This document shows, one piece after another, positions 10,729 through 20,608 of a stretch of 64,000 bases of DNA. Numbering within the stretch: the first letter of the stretch is position 1; every line of letters begins with the position of its first letter. The position numbers were made by a program, and so were the translations under genes. Location: contig JBBBDQ010000420.1 in assembly GCA_037127315.1 (NCBI GenBank), forward strand, positions 4,211,001 through 4,275,000, in the 5' to 3' direction. The notes under the pieces were generated by a model, which was not told the origin of the DNA, ran no database searches, and saw only the letters and a program-made list of their open reading frames with translations. The DNA comes from Ascarosepion bandense (lineage: Eukaryota; Mollusca; Cephalopoda; Sepiida; Sepiidae).

Positions 10729-11430
10729 TCTTTCTTTTATGTGTCATGTCCTTTCCACATCTCCCTGTCCCTGCTGGCTCTTAGCACACTTTCTCCTGTT
10801 GCACCATGCAACTCTCGTTCCGTCATCCACTTGACTAGGCCTTTCAAATATGTTATCTGCTGCTTTCCCCTGTCTCTTTTTCCCTCTATCTGGCCTGTTA
10901 GTATCAGATTCTCCAAGCCCTCCTTCCTCATTGCATGCCCCAGGAACTTTAGTTGTCTCGTCCTGATGCTCAGTATTAATTTCCTTTTCGTTTCCATCCT
11001 TTTCAAAACCTCATCATTGCTCACATGCTCGGTCCATGATATCCGCAGCATACTTCTGTAGAACCACATTTCAGCTGCTTCAATTTTTTCCTTCATCTTC
11101 GAAGATATTTTCTAACATTCACTGCCATATTGAAGAACTAACATCACATAGCAATCTAGTACTCTCCTTTTTGTTTCTAGTGAAATTGTACTGTTTCTTA
11201 ATACTTTACTCAACTTCTGGAATGCTTCTTTCGCTATGCCAATTCGCCTTCGAATCTCAGTGTCGCACTTTCCGTCTTCTGTTAGAACAATTCCTAGGTA
11301 TTTAAATTTCTGTACCTGCTTGATTTTAGAGTCCCTTCCCTGTAATTGGCATTTTGGGCTGTCTTTTTTGCTGATGACCATGCGTTCGGTTTTCTTGCAG
11401 GTTGTTTGTAATCCTTTCACGCTGTCTGTT
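10729..11430 (-). mobile_element. RTE-like LINE 3' end (about 230 codons)
   Basis: Two abutting minus-strand frames encode the C-terminal part of an RTE-type endonuclease/reverse-transcriptase protein. The first reads KYLGIVLTEDGKCDTEIRRRIG and LDCYVMLVLQYGSEC (about 11420-11112). The second reads AAEMWFYRSMLRISWTEHVSNDEVL, then RQLKFLGHAMRKEGLENL and a GESVLRASRDREMWK tail (11096-10737). A break near 11100-11110 separates them. The catalytic RT domain is missing because the copy is 5'-truncated, as is usual for LINE insertions. The 3' end near 10730 matches the other copies. Confidence 0.9.
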
Positions 11431-11899
11431 CAAACCATACTTAAACCAAAATTGCGAATGCTGATTTCTTAAACGGCAATTAGTCTTCAATGTGAAATTT
11501 CTCTATGGTTAAAAAAGAGCAACTTTGTTTAAGAAGCTTGTGTACCAAATAGAATTGCTGACGGGATTAAATTATTTTCTTTGATAACAATTCCGGCACA
11601 TTGTATATCTTTGCTAATTTATAAGATAATTCCTTCCAGTTTTATAAAAAATTCTTTTGTTCAATTTTATATAAGAATTTCCAGCGAAAAGGCACACTTA
11701 ATTTGGAAAACAAATTAAAAAGCCCCAATCAGCATGGATAAATTAGTCTTGCCCATATAGGGATGTATTTGATATGAAAGATTATTGGGCTAAGTTTAGT
11801 AAATATGAATTATAGTAATTTTTGCCGAAAAATAACGATAAAATCAAAGTGGTAAAATAAAGTAATGAGACTTGATCCGAAGATTTTTTAAATGTTGTT
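11431..11899. other. AT-rich sequence, no gene seen
   Basis: No assignable feature. Confidence 0.5.
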
Positions 11900-12168
11900 G
11901 TTCTTCTTCTATGTGCCCTGTCCCTTCAGGACGTAGGCGATCATGGCTCTCCACGTCTCCTATCCCTTGTGGCTCTTAGTAAGTTTGAGCCTGTTGCTAC
12001 TGGCAACCCCCGTTCTGTCATCCACCTGATCAGGCCCTGCAAATATGTTATCCGCTGCCTTCCTCTGTCTCTACTTCCTTCTATCTGACCAGTCAGTATC
12101 AGGTTCTCCAGGCTCTCCTTCCTCATTGCATGTCCCAGGAACTTCAGTTGTCTCTTCCTGATGCTTAG
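11900..12168 (-). mobile_element. RTE-like LINE 3' terminus
   Basis: The minus strand encodes MRKESLENLILTGQIEGSR, then a GLIRWMTERGLP segment, and ends in the shared terminal text AGGGACAGGGCACATAGAAG with GAA units. Only about 75 codons remain. Confidence 0.88.
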
Positions 12169-12785
12169 TTACGTCTATAATAATGGTCTCGAGGTTGAGA
12201 GAAATAACTCATCGTCACTAATAAAAACGTATAACGTTTCACTGCAATGGTTCATAAACGTCTTCCTTAATGTAAAAGGATATCCTCCGCTTAAAATATA
12301 CTCTTCGTAGGATCAGAAGATATGAGCTCTGGAATAAGACTAGGTTACGATAGCAACCATTAACGATTCTTACTCCTCGTTATAAAACCAAAACTAAGAG
12401 GCAAAACGAATGATAAATCCAAAGTTTTCCCTCGAATGTTGTTACAGGACGTGTTTATACGTTAAAGGGTTTAGACTGTTTGATTCAAACCACATGTTTC
12501 TAATCGTTGGCAGTCGACATTGAGAATTGCAGTTAAGGTCATCCGATTTGACAATAATTTCTGATAACTTTGCAAAAGTAGAGGGAAAGATATTTATAAA
12601 AAGTTTGTAAATGTAATTCGATTCTGGATAGGTGTAATACGAGATCTGACATGTTGAATGGAACTATTTTGTTGAAAGAGACAAGAACGTACAACACATC
12701 CTACCTTGACATGAATTGGAAGCAGTCAGCTTTTTTCGATTGAAGGATTTTTGATAAAGAGTAAAATAGGAAATAAAACAACATA
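12169..12785. other. no recognised gene
   Basis: Mixed AT-rich sequence with no frame resembling a known protein. Confidence 0.5.
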
Positions 12786-12788
12786 GGA

Positions 12789-12841
<53 letters not shown>

Positions 12842-12849
12842 TTTATTTA

Positions 12850-12885
<36 letters not shown>

Positions 12886-12893
12886 TTTATTTA

Positions 12894-12924
<31 letters not shown>

Positions 12925-12927
12925 GAA

Positions 12928-12985
<58 letters not shown>
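12789..12985. repeat. (TA)n minisatellite with GAATTTATTTATAT units
   Basis: Four TA blocks are separated by three copies of a GAATTTATTTAT-type spacer at about 12839, 12883 and 12925, a tandem higher-order structure of about 45 bp. Confidence 0.92.
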
Positions 12986-12988
<3 letters not shown>

Positions 12989-13876
12989 ATATGTCTGTCC
13001 CTGTGCATGCGTGTTTGTGTGTCTCCATTTTAACGAAACCTACTACTCCGAAACTCTTGGTTCGATTTCAACCAAAATTGGGTCACTTGTCGATCATGAC
13101 ATAAATCTTTGATGTATGCGAAAAAAAATTTGAATCAATTTGCAGGGTACGGCAGAAATCACCGAACGCTTAGAATTTAACAACCCTTCTCATCCGAGAC
13201 GTATGAAGCAAATTTAACCAAATTCGTGTAACTTGTAAATCAAGGTCCAAACCTTTGATGAACACAAAAATGTTTCGAATGTTTTTGACAGGGTTCGTCA
13301 GAAATCAACGACAAACATAATTACGGATGGTCTTTTTCGCATGTTTATGCATTTTTCCAAAACGCTCAACCAAAATCGAGTGACTGGTAGATCAAGGTCT
13401 GATGCCTTGATATGCGAAAAAAAAATTCAATTGACACACAGAGTGCCTCAAAAATTAATAAAAATGTTGCTTTTTACGATCGTTTATTTCCCCGAAACGC
13501 TTAATTGTATTCTACAAAAATCGTGTCTTTTTCTTAACTTCTACCTCATCATATGCCATAACAATTTCATGTTTTCTACAAGGTACCAACCTCTTCGACG
13601 TTGCAGGGAAAATGCATGCACTTCTGCGTTACAACGTCATCGCATCACATTATAGGCTCCCGTTCTTCCAATTGTACATACATCATTCCCGTTTATTGGC
13701 AAAATCGATCAAGCATGAATCCCGTTTTACAAATACAACAAAAACAATACTTACTTCGCATTTTGTTTAACTTATGCGTCACCGCAGCCTGATATTGGAG
13801 CTTTTCGAATAAGCACTTGACCATGACATTTCAACTTTACTAAAGAAACCAGAGAAACGCCGGGATATACAGCTAG
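12986..13876 (+). mobile_element. Helitron-like non-autonomous element A
   Basis: The element starts after the TA array with a CTGTCCCTGTGCATGCGTG segment and a CTACTCCGAAACTCTTGGTTCGA segment, typical of the 5' side of this repeat type. It ends ACGCCGGGATATACAGCTAG at 13876, followed by T. A CTAG end just after a GC-rich hairpin remnant is the hallmark of Helitron 3' ends. It has no Rep/helicase frame. Internally, three diverged blocks beginning near CGAAAC...CTT and containing TCAACCAAAAT suggest an internal tandem structure. It is related in end structure, but not closely in sequence, to elements B and C. Confidence 0.6.
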
Positions 13877-13924
13877 TATGGATAATCAAAAGCTACAATA
13901 GAAAACAAATCAGCTAAATATCGG

Positions 13925-15179
13925 TGTGACACTATCTCCCGCGGTGATACTTTCCTTTCTCCCATGGGGATACTTTCCTTTGGTTGGTTTAAAAACAACG
14001 GAGAGAGAAAGCGATACTGGCAATGTTATTAGAGTTCTATTGCGTCACTCGATTTGAGCTTAGAAAAAAATAATTTTATTATTTTTCAAGTACTTCTAAA
14101 AGCTGGGAGCATGAAATTATTTTGGCAAAAAATACATTTCTCGTCTTTCATGTTCATATAAATTTTTTTTTCTTTTGGAGTTGAGATGCTGATTCCGGTA
14201 ATCTGAAAACGCGTAGACAAAACAAGTGTCAGAGTGATTTGATAAGGTCAAGGCCGCTGGTAGACACAACAGTCCGTGATAACCAGAAAATGAATCAAGC
14301 TCCGATATGAGTTGGCAGAATCTCATTCGTTGAGCTAAAAACTTCCGCAAATCGAGTGGGCGGAGACCGATTTCATTGGCCGAAGACTGTGAGCCGGCTG
14401 GATCCCCAGAGAGGATCGAAATTGGTTATAAAAATAGATGCTCGACACGAAAAGTTGAGTTGGGTGACAGTTTGAGTCGGAGTTTGAGAGCCACCGCAGT
14501 CAACACCACATTTCCCGCCAGTGCCTCCGATTCGGCACATTCCGTCAGATTCCGTCAAGAACCCGAAAGAACTTTACTCTTTTAGAAGTTACATAGAAAA
14601 CTTGACGACACTGACTATAGAGAATACGTAAAAAGACTTAAGTGAAATATTTTGAAGAGATCTCAACGCTAACGAAACTTAAACAAGACGTTTTAATTAA
14701 TGATTAGAGGTTATGATGCTTTTGGCGAACTTTCTCTCTCCGTTGTAAATATCATTTTCGACGATTGTATATCATTTTCGACAACTGTATTCTTAGGAAA
14801 ATAAAGACATTGTTTTTTCTTTATTTAATGACATTCTTCGTAGCTCTCCAGGCATGTTCGACCTTGTTCATTTATTTTATTGATTTTTTTCTTTTTAGGT
14901 GCCGTGTTTATTTTTTTCAAACCACAAGTGTATACCAGTGTCCGGAGTGGCTAAAAGGGACGACTATTAAGATTGCAAGACGAGACCTCTGGGATCTAAT
15001 CACAACGTGGGACAGTGGCCCGTTGTTGCAAAAGACGTCCTGTAAATCAGCTTTTGTGGCGACATCATCTGACGAGATCGTCACGACCAGGTGGCGGTGT
15101 CACAACTTGGATCGTCACAACCGTCAGCGAGAACGGGCGTGACATTAGACAGACGGCCAGCTCGGCTTTAGGCGTCACA
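13925..15179 (+). mobile_element. probable long terminal repeat (1.25 kb)
   Basis: The segment begins TGTGACACTATC and ends GGCGTCACA, so its ends form the short inverted repeat TGTGAC/GTCACA expected of an LTR. It is followed at once by TCTGGTGCCGTTTCGACC, a good primer-binding-site candidate. A TATA-like GGTTATAAAAATAG lies at about 14423. The 3' half, with an internal T-rich stretch, is clearly related to 22540-23165. No gag-pol follows, so this is probably a solo LTR or a heavily deleted element. The short frames inside have no recognisable product. Confidence 0.6.
14423..14436 (+). promoter_or_regulatory. TATA-like box in the putative LTR
   Basis: GGTTATAAAAATAG lies about 500 bases into the LTR, a plausible start region for element transcription. 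There is no direct evidence of activity. Confidence 0.35.
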
Positions 15180-15197
15180 TCTGGTGCCGTTTCGACC
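15180..15197 (+). other. candidate primer-binding site
   Basis: TGGTGCCGTTTCGACC directly follows the LTR end. It would pair with a tRNA 3' end terminating GGCACCA. The same TGGTGCC core recurs at about 9886 and, on the minus strand, at 47165-47171. Confidence 0.55.
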
Positions 15198-15309
15198 AGG
15201 ATCTGGCCTGAGGACAGCCAGCCGAGCTGCAGTGTGTTACAATTGGGTTTCTTGACTAAAGGACATTATTCAGACAAATGATTTTATCTCTAGAATAAGT
15301 ATGTGTTTT

Positions 15310-15311
<2 letters not shown>

Positions 15312-15345
<34 letters not shown>
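15312..15345. repeat. (TA)n microsatellite
   Basis: Pure TA run. Confidence 0.95.
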
Positions 15346-15347
<2 letters not shown>

Positions 15348-15519
15348 TCTTATTACGATTGAGCTATCTAGAGAGGAAAATTTATTTGAAAACAGTTAAC
15401 ACGTCTGCGATTTATGCCTAACTCTTCAGCAACTAACTGAGATCTTTCGGTGACTGGCGTGTGTATACACCACTTATATCTAGTACGCTAAAATTTCCAT
15501 TCCCTGGTTCCATGAGCCT

Positions 15520-15655
15520 ATAGCTTAGGAGTTAGCGATTCAGACTAACACCAAATCAGTCGAATTTCGATCCCGGCCGGAGGCAAGTGGATGTATAGCC
15601 ACATTGATGAGCTGTGATACAGCGAAACAGGTTTGTATCTGGATGACGTATATAT
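15520..15655 (+). mobile_element. tRNA-headed SINE, family 2
   Basis: GTCGAATTTCGATCCCGGC (B-box-like) is followed by TGATGAGCTGTGATACAGCG, AAACAGGTTTGTATCTGG and a short TA-rich end. The same order occurs at 16215-16350, and the B-box part recurs at about 47860-47890. Confidence 0.6.
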
Positions 15656-15689
15656 ATTATTTAAAAAAAAAAAAGGAAGTGCATATAGG

Positions 15690-15885
15690 TAAAATCCTAA
15701 AAACCAGATCCAATTAATATTACTTTTATCAATATTAAAAATGATCCAGGTAGAGGGCTCGATATAAATAATATTATCTATTTACAGAGCCATATATGTA
15801 TATTATATCAATAAATTCCGAAATTTACATTCCGTTGATTAGCTATTTCAGCCAGAAAATTCTCGCTTCATCAGCAACAATCAAA

Positions 15886-15929
<44 letters not shown>
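15690..15929 (+). repeat. (TA)n-associated dispersed repeat
   Basis: AAAAATGATCCAGGTAGAGG, GGCTCGATATAAATA and the ACAGAGCC motif occur in the same order as in 44098-44290 (same strand) and 43665-43850 (opposite strand). The repeat ends in CGCTTCATCAGCAAC and runs into a (TA)n tract at 15890-15929. Confidence 0.7.
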
Positions 15930-15931
<2 letters not shown>

Positions 15932-16200
15932 TAAAATGAGTAAAGAACAAGTAGAAAAAAGAATCGTTAATCTAACATGTTTCACTTTTAACAAGCTTCT
16001 TCAGAGATTTATTAAAGACGAATGATTTAAAAATCCGAGAGACAGTATGTTGATTGAAGTATAGTCATATATTGGTCATCACATGTGATAAAGCAATGAA
16101 TGAATATTAAATGTAGAAGAAAAAACTTGTTATAAGTGAAACGTGTTAGATTAAAGACACTTTTTACAACTTGTTCTTTACTAATTCTATTCATCTTATT
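15930..16200. mobile_element. foldback/MITE-type element with about 65-bp arms
   Basis: The arm at about 15928-16000 is reverse-complementary, with mismatches, to 16128-16200. GAATAAAATGAGTAAAGAAC pairs with GTTCTTTACTAATTCTATTC, and the AATCTAACATGTTTCAC segment pairs with GTGAAACGTGTTAGATT. About 125 bases lie between the arms and no coding capacity is present. A relic of the arm lies near 1940. Confidence 0.7.
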
Positions 16201-16214
16201 GGATTCTGATCCAT

Positions 16215-16343
16215 ATATTCAACTAGGGGTAGAATCGCCGACTGACGCTGACTCGGTCGGGTTTCAATCCTGGGTTAGGAAGCGAACGGAGTCTAATCCG
16301 TACTGATGAGCTGTAATACAGCGAAACAGATCTGTCTGCGGAT

Positions 16344-16380
<37 letters not shown>
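16215..16380 (+). mobile_element. tRNA-headed SINE, family 2, ending in (TA)n
   Basis: AGGGGTAGAATCGCCGACTG, then GGTTTCAATCCTGGG (B-box-like), then TGATGAGCTGTAATACAGCG and CTGTCTGCGGATGA, and finally a TA run. It is a better copy of the family at 15520-15655. Confidence 0.65.
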
Positions 16381-16384
<4 letters not shown>

Positions 16385-16803
16385 TGTGTGTATCTGTGTA
16401 ATTAGGCAGCAATAATCATGTTTGATCTAATGATTTAAACGTACTATGTCGATTTATATTAGTTTTAATCCTCTCGTAGCCATGAATAAATTTCCTGGGA
16501 CGGTCATTAAAAACAAGAAAGGCGCTGTATTTTCATTAGTTTTATTCGTATTTTAATAAGAATAAGGAATCAAACTGACTTCCCTGACAAAGTGGTATGT
16601 AGTTTCGATACTTAATGCAGGGTCTATATTCTTTCTGAAGACTCTAGAATACCCAGGTCTATTGATGTAATTCCCAATGTTTCTAAAAAGTGGGCATCCA
16701 TTAAAATATACCTTAAAATAAGAAATTTTGTAAAATTAAAATTTTAGAAAGCTCTCAATTCTCATGAATTATTTTTTACGTTTCAATTACAAAAGTATTG
16801 TTA

Positions 16804-16836
<33 letters not shown>

Positions 16837-16850
16837 CACACATATATATA
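16804..16850 (+). repeat. (CGCA)n(CA)n(TA)n microsatellite
   Basis: CGCA units grade into CA and then TA. Confidence 0.95.
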
Positions 16851-16902
16851 CTTGGTCAGTACTCAGATGGGTGACCACTTGGGAATACCAGGGGCTGTAA
16901 GA
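16851..16902 (+). pseudogene. 5S rRNA-like 3' portion
   Basis: GTCAGTACTCAGATGGGTGA followed by CCACTTGGGAATACC and GGGGCTGTAAG closely follows the 3' half of eukaryotic 5S rRNA, including the region of the internal C-box promoter. Only about 50 bases remain: the 5' half, with the A box, is missing and microsatellite sequence stands in its place. It is not a functional 5S gene. It leads directly into a tRNA-headed SINE. Confidence 0.75.
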
Positions 16903-16909
16903 GTTCTTG

Positions 16910-17190
16910 ATGAATGTACGTTGTGGTGCAGAACGAGAAATCGGGGAACCGAGTTCGAATTTCAGTTGAATGCCCTTCTGTCATTTACGCACTAGTACCT
17001 TTGGAAAACGTATTAATCCGTCTGTTCCCTCCAGTTATGGATTAAATAACAGGAGAGATTGGGTTCTCTAGCCTTGGTCGGCAACCGATCTACCGCAGCA
17101 GGTATTAGTAACCTGTTGCAGGATAATTAAATACCTGAGATCTACTGTCTGCTTCATCTTTGGCATTTATATGCACCGACTGAGTGTATC
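16910..17190 (+). mobile_element. tRNA-headed SINE (family 1) fused behind 5S-like sequence
   Basis: The segment starts GTTGTGGTGCAG (A box). It lacks about 15 bases of the usual head, then has GAAATCGGGGAACCGAGTTC and the body landmarks CCTCCAGTTATGG, CAGGAGAGATTGGGTTC and GGCAACCGATCTACCGCAG. The 3' half diverges after about 17110. Its 5' neighbour is the 5S-like segment, with only about 10 unassigned bases between them. Confidence 0.75.
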
Positions 17191-17199
17191 AATAGTTCC

Positions 17200-17585
17200 G
17201 AAAAATGTGGATGGTTCTGCACAAGACTTGACCACTTTAATCAAATCACTTGTGTGAGTCTTCTGGCGGTTTACCTTAGTTTCATAACTGGAACAATTAA
17301 TCCGTCGAATCCGAGGGAGAATCCATTATATATATATGATAGATTCTCCCTCGATTTTGTTGCAAGTGCATCCGTCATCCACTTTCGGTTTTTAATTTTT
17401 TGTCGTGTGTGAGTGCTTCTATATACAAGAGCTTTCTCAGAACAGTGATTAAAAACGACCTGAAGCGAATGAAGTATGTAGGTCGTAGTGAGGACCACAC
17501 TTTTTTGACTAATGCTAACTGGCGCCACTCAATCACAAAGAAGCGTTCTAAATGATAAACGACATCACTTAAGGATTTACTTGCC
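17200..17585. other. unassigned, with a short hairpin
   Basis: CGAGGGAGAATC and GATTCTCCCTCG form a 12-bp stem around a TA-rich loop at about 17309-17353. Minus-strand frames of 82 and 85 codons overlap at 17271-17623 and resemble nothing I can name. Confidence 0.45.
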
Positions 17586-17586
17586 A

Positions 17587-17950
17587 TTTTTTTTTTTTTT
17601 TTTTTTTGGCTGGTGGGTATCATCTCTGTTGCACTTCTGTTCTCGGACAGAGTGCGGCTCCGTTATCTCTCTGTCCGAGAACTGACATACATCTGAGAAA
17701 AATTATACTGAGAGGTGCCCGGTTCCGGGGAATATCTGAGGCGACACCACCCATTGCATCAAAGTGGTGGATTGGTAGTCGCCACTGAGGACAGCTCGAC
17801 CGACGGGTGCAGGGACTGATCAATTTTTAGTCCTTGCCCGTTCCTTTACGGTTGCGGACTTCCCGTATTAACCCTCGACCTTGTGTCACATCCACATTTT
17901 AGCGGTAGTGGGTTGGGAGGGGGCGAGGTATGTATCCATTTGAGGACTTT
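17587..17950 (-). mobile_element. retroposed sequence with poly(A), minus strand
   Basis: A run of about 19 T at 17588-17606 is a poly(A) tail if read on the minus strand. Upstream of it in that orientation lies about 340 bases of relatively GC-rich sequence containing a hairpin: TTCTCGGACAGAG pairs with CTCTGTCCGAGAA at 17639-17681. The source is not recognised. The 3' UTR of another LINE or a small-RNA-type retroposon are both possible. Confidence 0.5.
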
Positions 17951-17989
17951 CAACAGCTACAGCTAAGATGGATGCAACACGAAAATAAA

Positions 17990-18300
17990 ATAATGACATA
18001 ATGAAGATGTTGGCATTTCACACTACATGGAACGAAAGATTAGGAAGGAAACCTTCATCAATATTGGAAAGAACAATAATATTTAATAGATTTAACACAT
18101 CTATTTCCTTGAAAAATTGTCTTACTTGGATTTCTTTATATAAATTTCAACTATGACTAGACATGGCTGATCGGTTAAGGAATGCCAAAATTTTCCTCAT
18201 AAGAAAACGACTAATAATACGATTACAATTTATTGGAATAATATTAAAATTTATTGAAAAGAAAAGAAAATATTTGATTAAAAACTATATTTTTTTAATT
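17990..18300 (-). mobile_element. Penelope-like element fragment (probable)
   Basis: The minus strand gives FLMRKILAFLNRSAMSS and EIQVRQFFKEIDVLNLL, parallel to FLISKHMAFSDRAASV and SLEQFFRKVGFSSL at 32140-32340. There, a GIY-YIG-like segment follows downstream. The fragment is assigned by that pairing, not from catalytic motifs. Confidence 0.5.
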
Positions 18301-18310
18301 ATATTACTAA

Positions 18311-18622
18311 GGATATGCGTTGTGGTACAGTGGGTAACGACTCGGAACGAGAAACCGGGGAGCCGAGTTCGAATTCCAGTTGAATCCATTGTATTAACTT
18401 ACGCGCAAATACCCTTGCGAAAGGTATTAATCCGTCTCTTCCTTCCAGTTATGGGTTAAATACCAGGACAGATTGGGTTCTATATCCTTGGTCGGCAACC
18501 AGTCTACCACAGAAAGCAATGGCAACCTACTGCGGGATAATCTTCTGCCCAGTCAGTCATGTCTCTTTCGAAATATGATCGCCCAAGCGTGTATCACGTA
18601 TGGCACTTAACTAACTGACTAA
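18311..18622 (+). mobile_element. tRNA-headed SINE (family 1), near full length
   Basis: GTTGTGGTACAGTGG (A box), then CCGAGTTCGAATTCCAG (B box), then the conserved body (CCAGTTATGGGTTAAATA, GGCAACCAGTCTACC, CTACTGCGGGATAATC), the stem ATGTCTC/TTCG/(GAAATAT), and the tail TGGCACTTAACTAACTGACT. The order is the same in all copies. An ACTG-type simple tail replaces poly(A). Confidence 0.9.
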
Positions 18623-19015
18623 CAAAGTTGCATTAATTTAATTGAAATTTTACTTAATTTAATTACGTGATTCATAAGAGGAAATCTAAATGGGTTTAAA
18701 TCCTGCATTGAGTACATTTGTAAATAATTTTCTTTTTTTTTCTTTTTTTTTTTTTTCACTTAATACCCCTGTCAGTCATATATTTTTATATGCCATGTCC
18801 TTTCAGGAAAAGGCTTTTCACAAGTTTCTATCATTTTTACCTCTAAGCAATCTATCCCTCTCAGTCATTATTCTACCAAACATTTACACAAGCTACTTTG
18901 GTAAATTATCCCACGTCTTTCTATGTCTCCTCTTGCCTATCATATGTTCTGTGAGCAGACAGAGGGCGCTATTATCTTGCCATGTCATGTGTTCGGAATC
19001 TTTCAAAACTAAAGC
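18623..19015. other. unassigned, T-rich
   Basis: A T-rich run lies at 18729-18757. A 109-codon plus frame (18690-19019) passes through it and has no family resemblance. Confidence 0.4.
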
Positions 19016-19017
19016 AT

Positions 19018-19310
19018 GAAAAAAAAATACTTGCAGTCGTCCATGACTCAAGACAGATTAAATTCTTCGGATATTTTATCAATAGAAAATGATCTCTTAA
19101 AAAGATATGTGTAGAAAATGCCATGAAAAGATTTGCAGATCTAAAGGCGAGAAAAAATGTTTTAGTTAGGATAATGAATGTTTGCTTTAGTTTTTATTAT
19201 GTTGTATATTATAATTAACTCGTTATTCTACATTTTCAGTTTTTTCCTTGTAAAATTTTTTAAAAAATGATATTGTAAGTTGGGTGAATTTCAGTTTGCC
19301 AGCAACTCTA
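19018..19310 (+). repeat. direct repeat, copy 1
   Basis: The landmarks CAGTCGTCCATGACTCAAGAC, AAATGATCTCTTAAAAAG, CCATGAAAAGATTTGCAG and GCCAGCAACTCTAG occur in the same order in copy 2 at 19545-19830, with moderate divergence. Confidence 0.75.
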
Positions 19311-19444
19311 GATTATTAATAGAGTAATAAAAATGGTATTAATGTGTATTAATTTTTTATTAATTAACATTAAAAAAACAAGAATTGATATAAGTAAGTT
19401 TTAGTTGTCTGTGTAATAATATGACAATGATAATAATTTATGAT

Positions 19445-19535
19445 TTAGATCAGGGCCAGCTCAAGATATTGGCAAATCTAACAGTCGCCTAGGGTGTCAT
19501 CAAGGCTGAGGGCGCCATCATGCCGCTATATCATG
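19445..19535 (+). repeat. hAT-like terminal segment (weak)
   Basis: CAGGGCCAGCTCAAG, GCCTAGGGTGTCATC and GAGGGCGCCATCATG resemble ends of hAT-type non-autonomous elements. It lies directly before direct-repeat copy 2, whose far end has ATCCTAGGGCC. No target duplication was verified. Confidence 0.3.
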
Positions 19536-19544
19536 TGCTGGGGT

Positions 19545-19830
19545 TATAAAAACATATTTGCGGCTGTCCATGACTAAGACAAATCCAATTCTTTGGCTAT
19601 TTTGCTAATACTAAATGATCTTTTAAAGAAGATAGATGTAGAAAATTCCATGAAAAGATTTACAGTTCTAAAGAAATGTTTTAATTAGGATCATGAATGT
19701 TTATTTTAGCGTGTATTAAGTTGTATGTTGTAATAAACTCTATATTTTCAGATTTCCTCTTTGTGAAAATTTTAAAAAATTATATTTGTAAGGGCGCCGA
19801 AGTTTAGCTTAACTGGAGTTCCAGCAATCC
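19545..19830 (+). repeat. direct repeat, copy 2
   Basis: Partner of 19018-19310 with the same landmark order. It ends GTTCCAGCAATCCTAGGGCC. Confidence 0.75.
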
Positions 19831-20470
19831 TAGGGCCATCACTATCTATGAGGCATGTTCTCCGTACCTTCTTTTAGCTGTCTCAGAAATTTCAACTCTT
19901 TCTGATCCTTAGTACAACTGTTTTTTCTTTCCCTTCTTTTGCGACGATTTCTTACCACCATTTCTATTTCCTTTCAACACTAATTTATTAATCACTGCTT
20001 TCATTTTACCTTTTCAACTTAGTCGAATTCCTTTTCTTTTGGCCTATCGTTTTTTGTTTATGTGCGTCTTATCTCCAACTGATGTAAACTGCGCCATTCT
20101 TCATTTACATATCACCTCATTCCTTGTAGCCGTTCCTTCCACCAACGCTATTTTCGAACACGTGGCAGCGTGAGGCAGATTTCAGATCTTTTTGCCGTGT
20201 TAAGTCACTTGATCCCCGTTAGAATTTTTGATGGCAAGAGCCGCTGAAAGCTGTCGGGAGACAGATAATGATGATAAAGACTCTTTTATTTCCGCCATAC
20301 AGAGCTGCCTATCCGTTCCTCAACAGTGGATTCATAATGGTAATTTGGTCGGATGGTAGGAACTGGCGATGAAAGAGTTGGAAAAAGTTAAAACGAGAAT
20401 AGAACACTTCAGTCAGTCAATTTGATCAAATCATTATAACTCTTTATCTTTGTGATTTATTTGATCAGCC
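19831..20470. other. no recognised gene
   Basis: Mixed composition without long frames or recognisable repeats. Confidence 0.5.
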
Positions 20471-20608
20471 ATCTTGATCAGGTGGCACTTTTCAAAACGA
20501 GAGAAAATTAACGGATGTTTTCATACTTGCATATATATATATATATATGCAAGTATGAAAACATCCGTTAATTTTCTCTCGTTTTGAAAAGTGCCACTTG
20601 ATCAAGAT
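20471..20608. repeat. near-perfect 138-bp palindrome
   Basis: Two 69-base arms meet with no loop at 20539/20540 and differ at a single position (GATCAGGTGG against the complement of CCACTTGATC). The centre is a TA run flanked by ATACTTGC/GCAAGTAT. Such a structure can extrude a cruciform and is either a very recent foldback duplication or a small MITE. Confidence 0.95.

Noticed and set aside
16851..16902. Functional 5S rRNA gene
   Set aside because: Only the 3' half is present and no A box or T-run terminator context is visible.
18163..18459. 98-codon plus frame
   Set aside because: It crosses from a Penelope-like relic into a SINE, so it is a chance frame.
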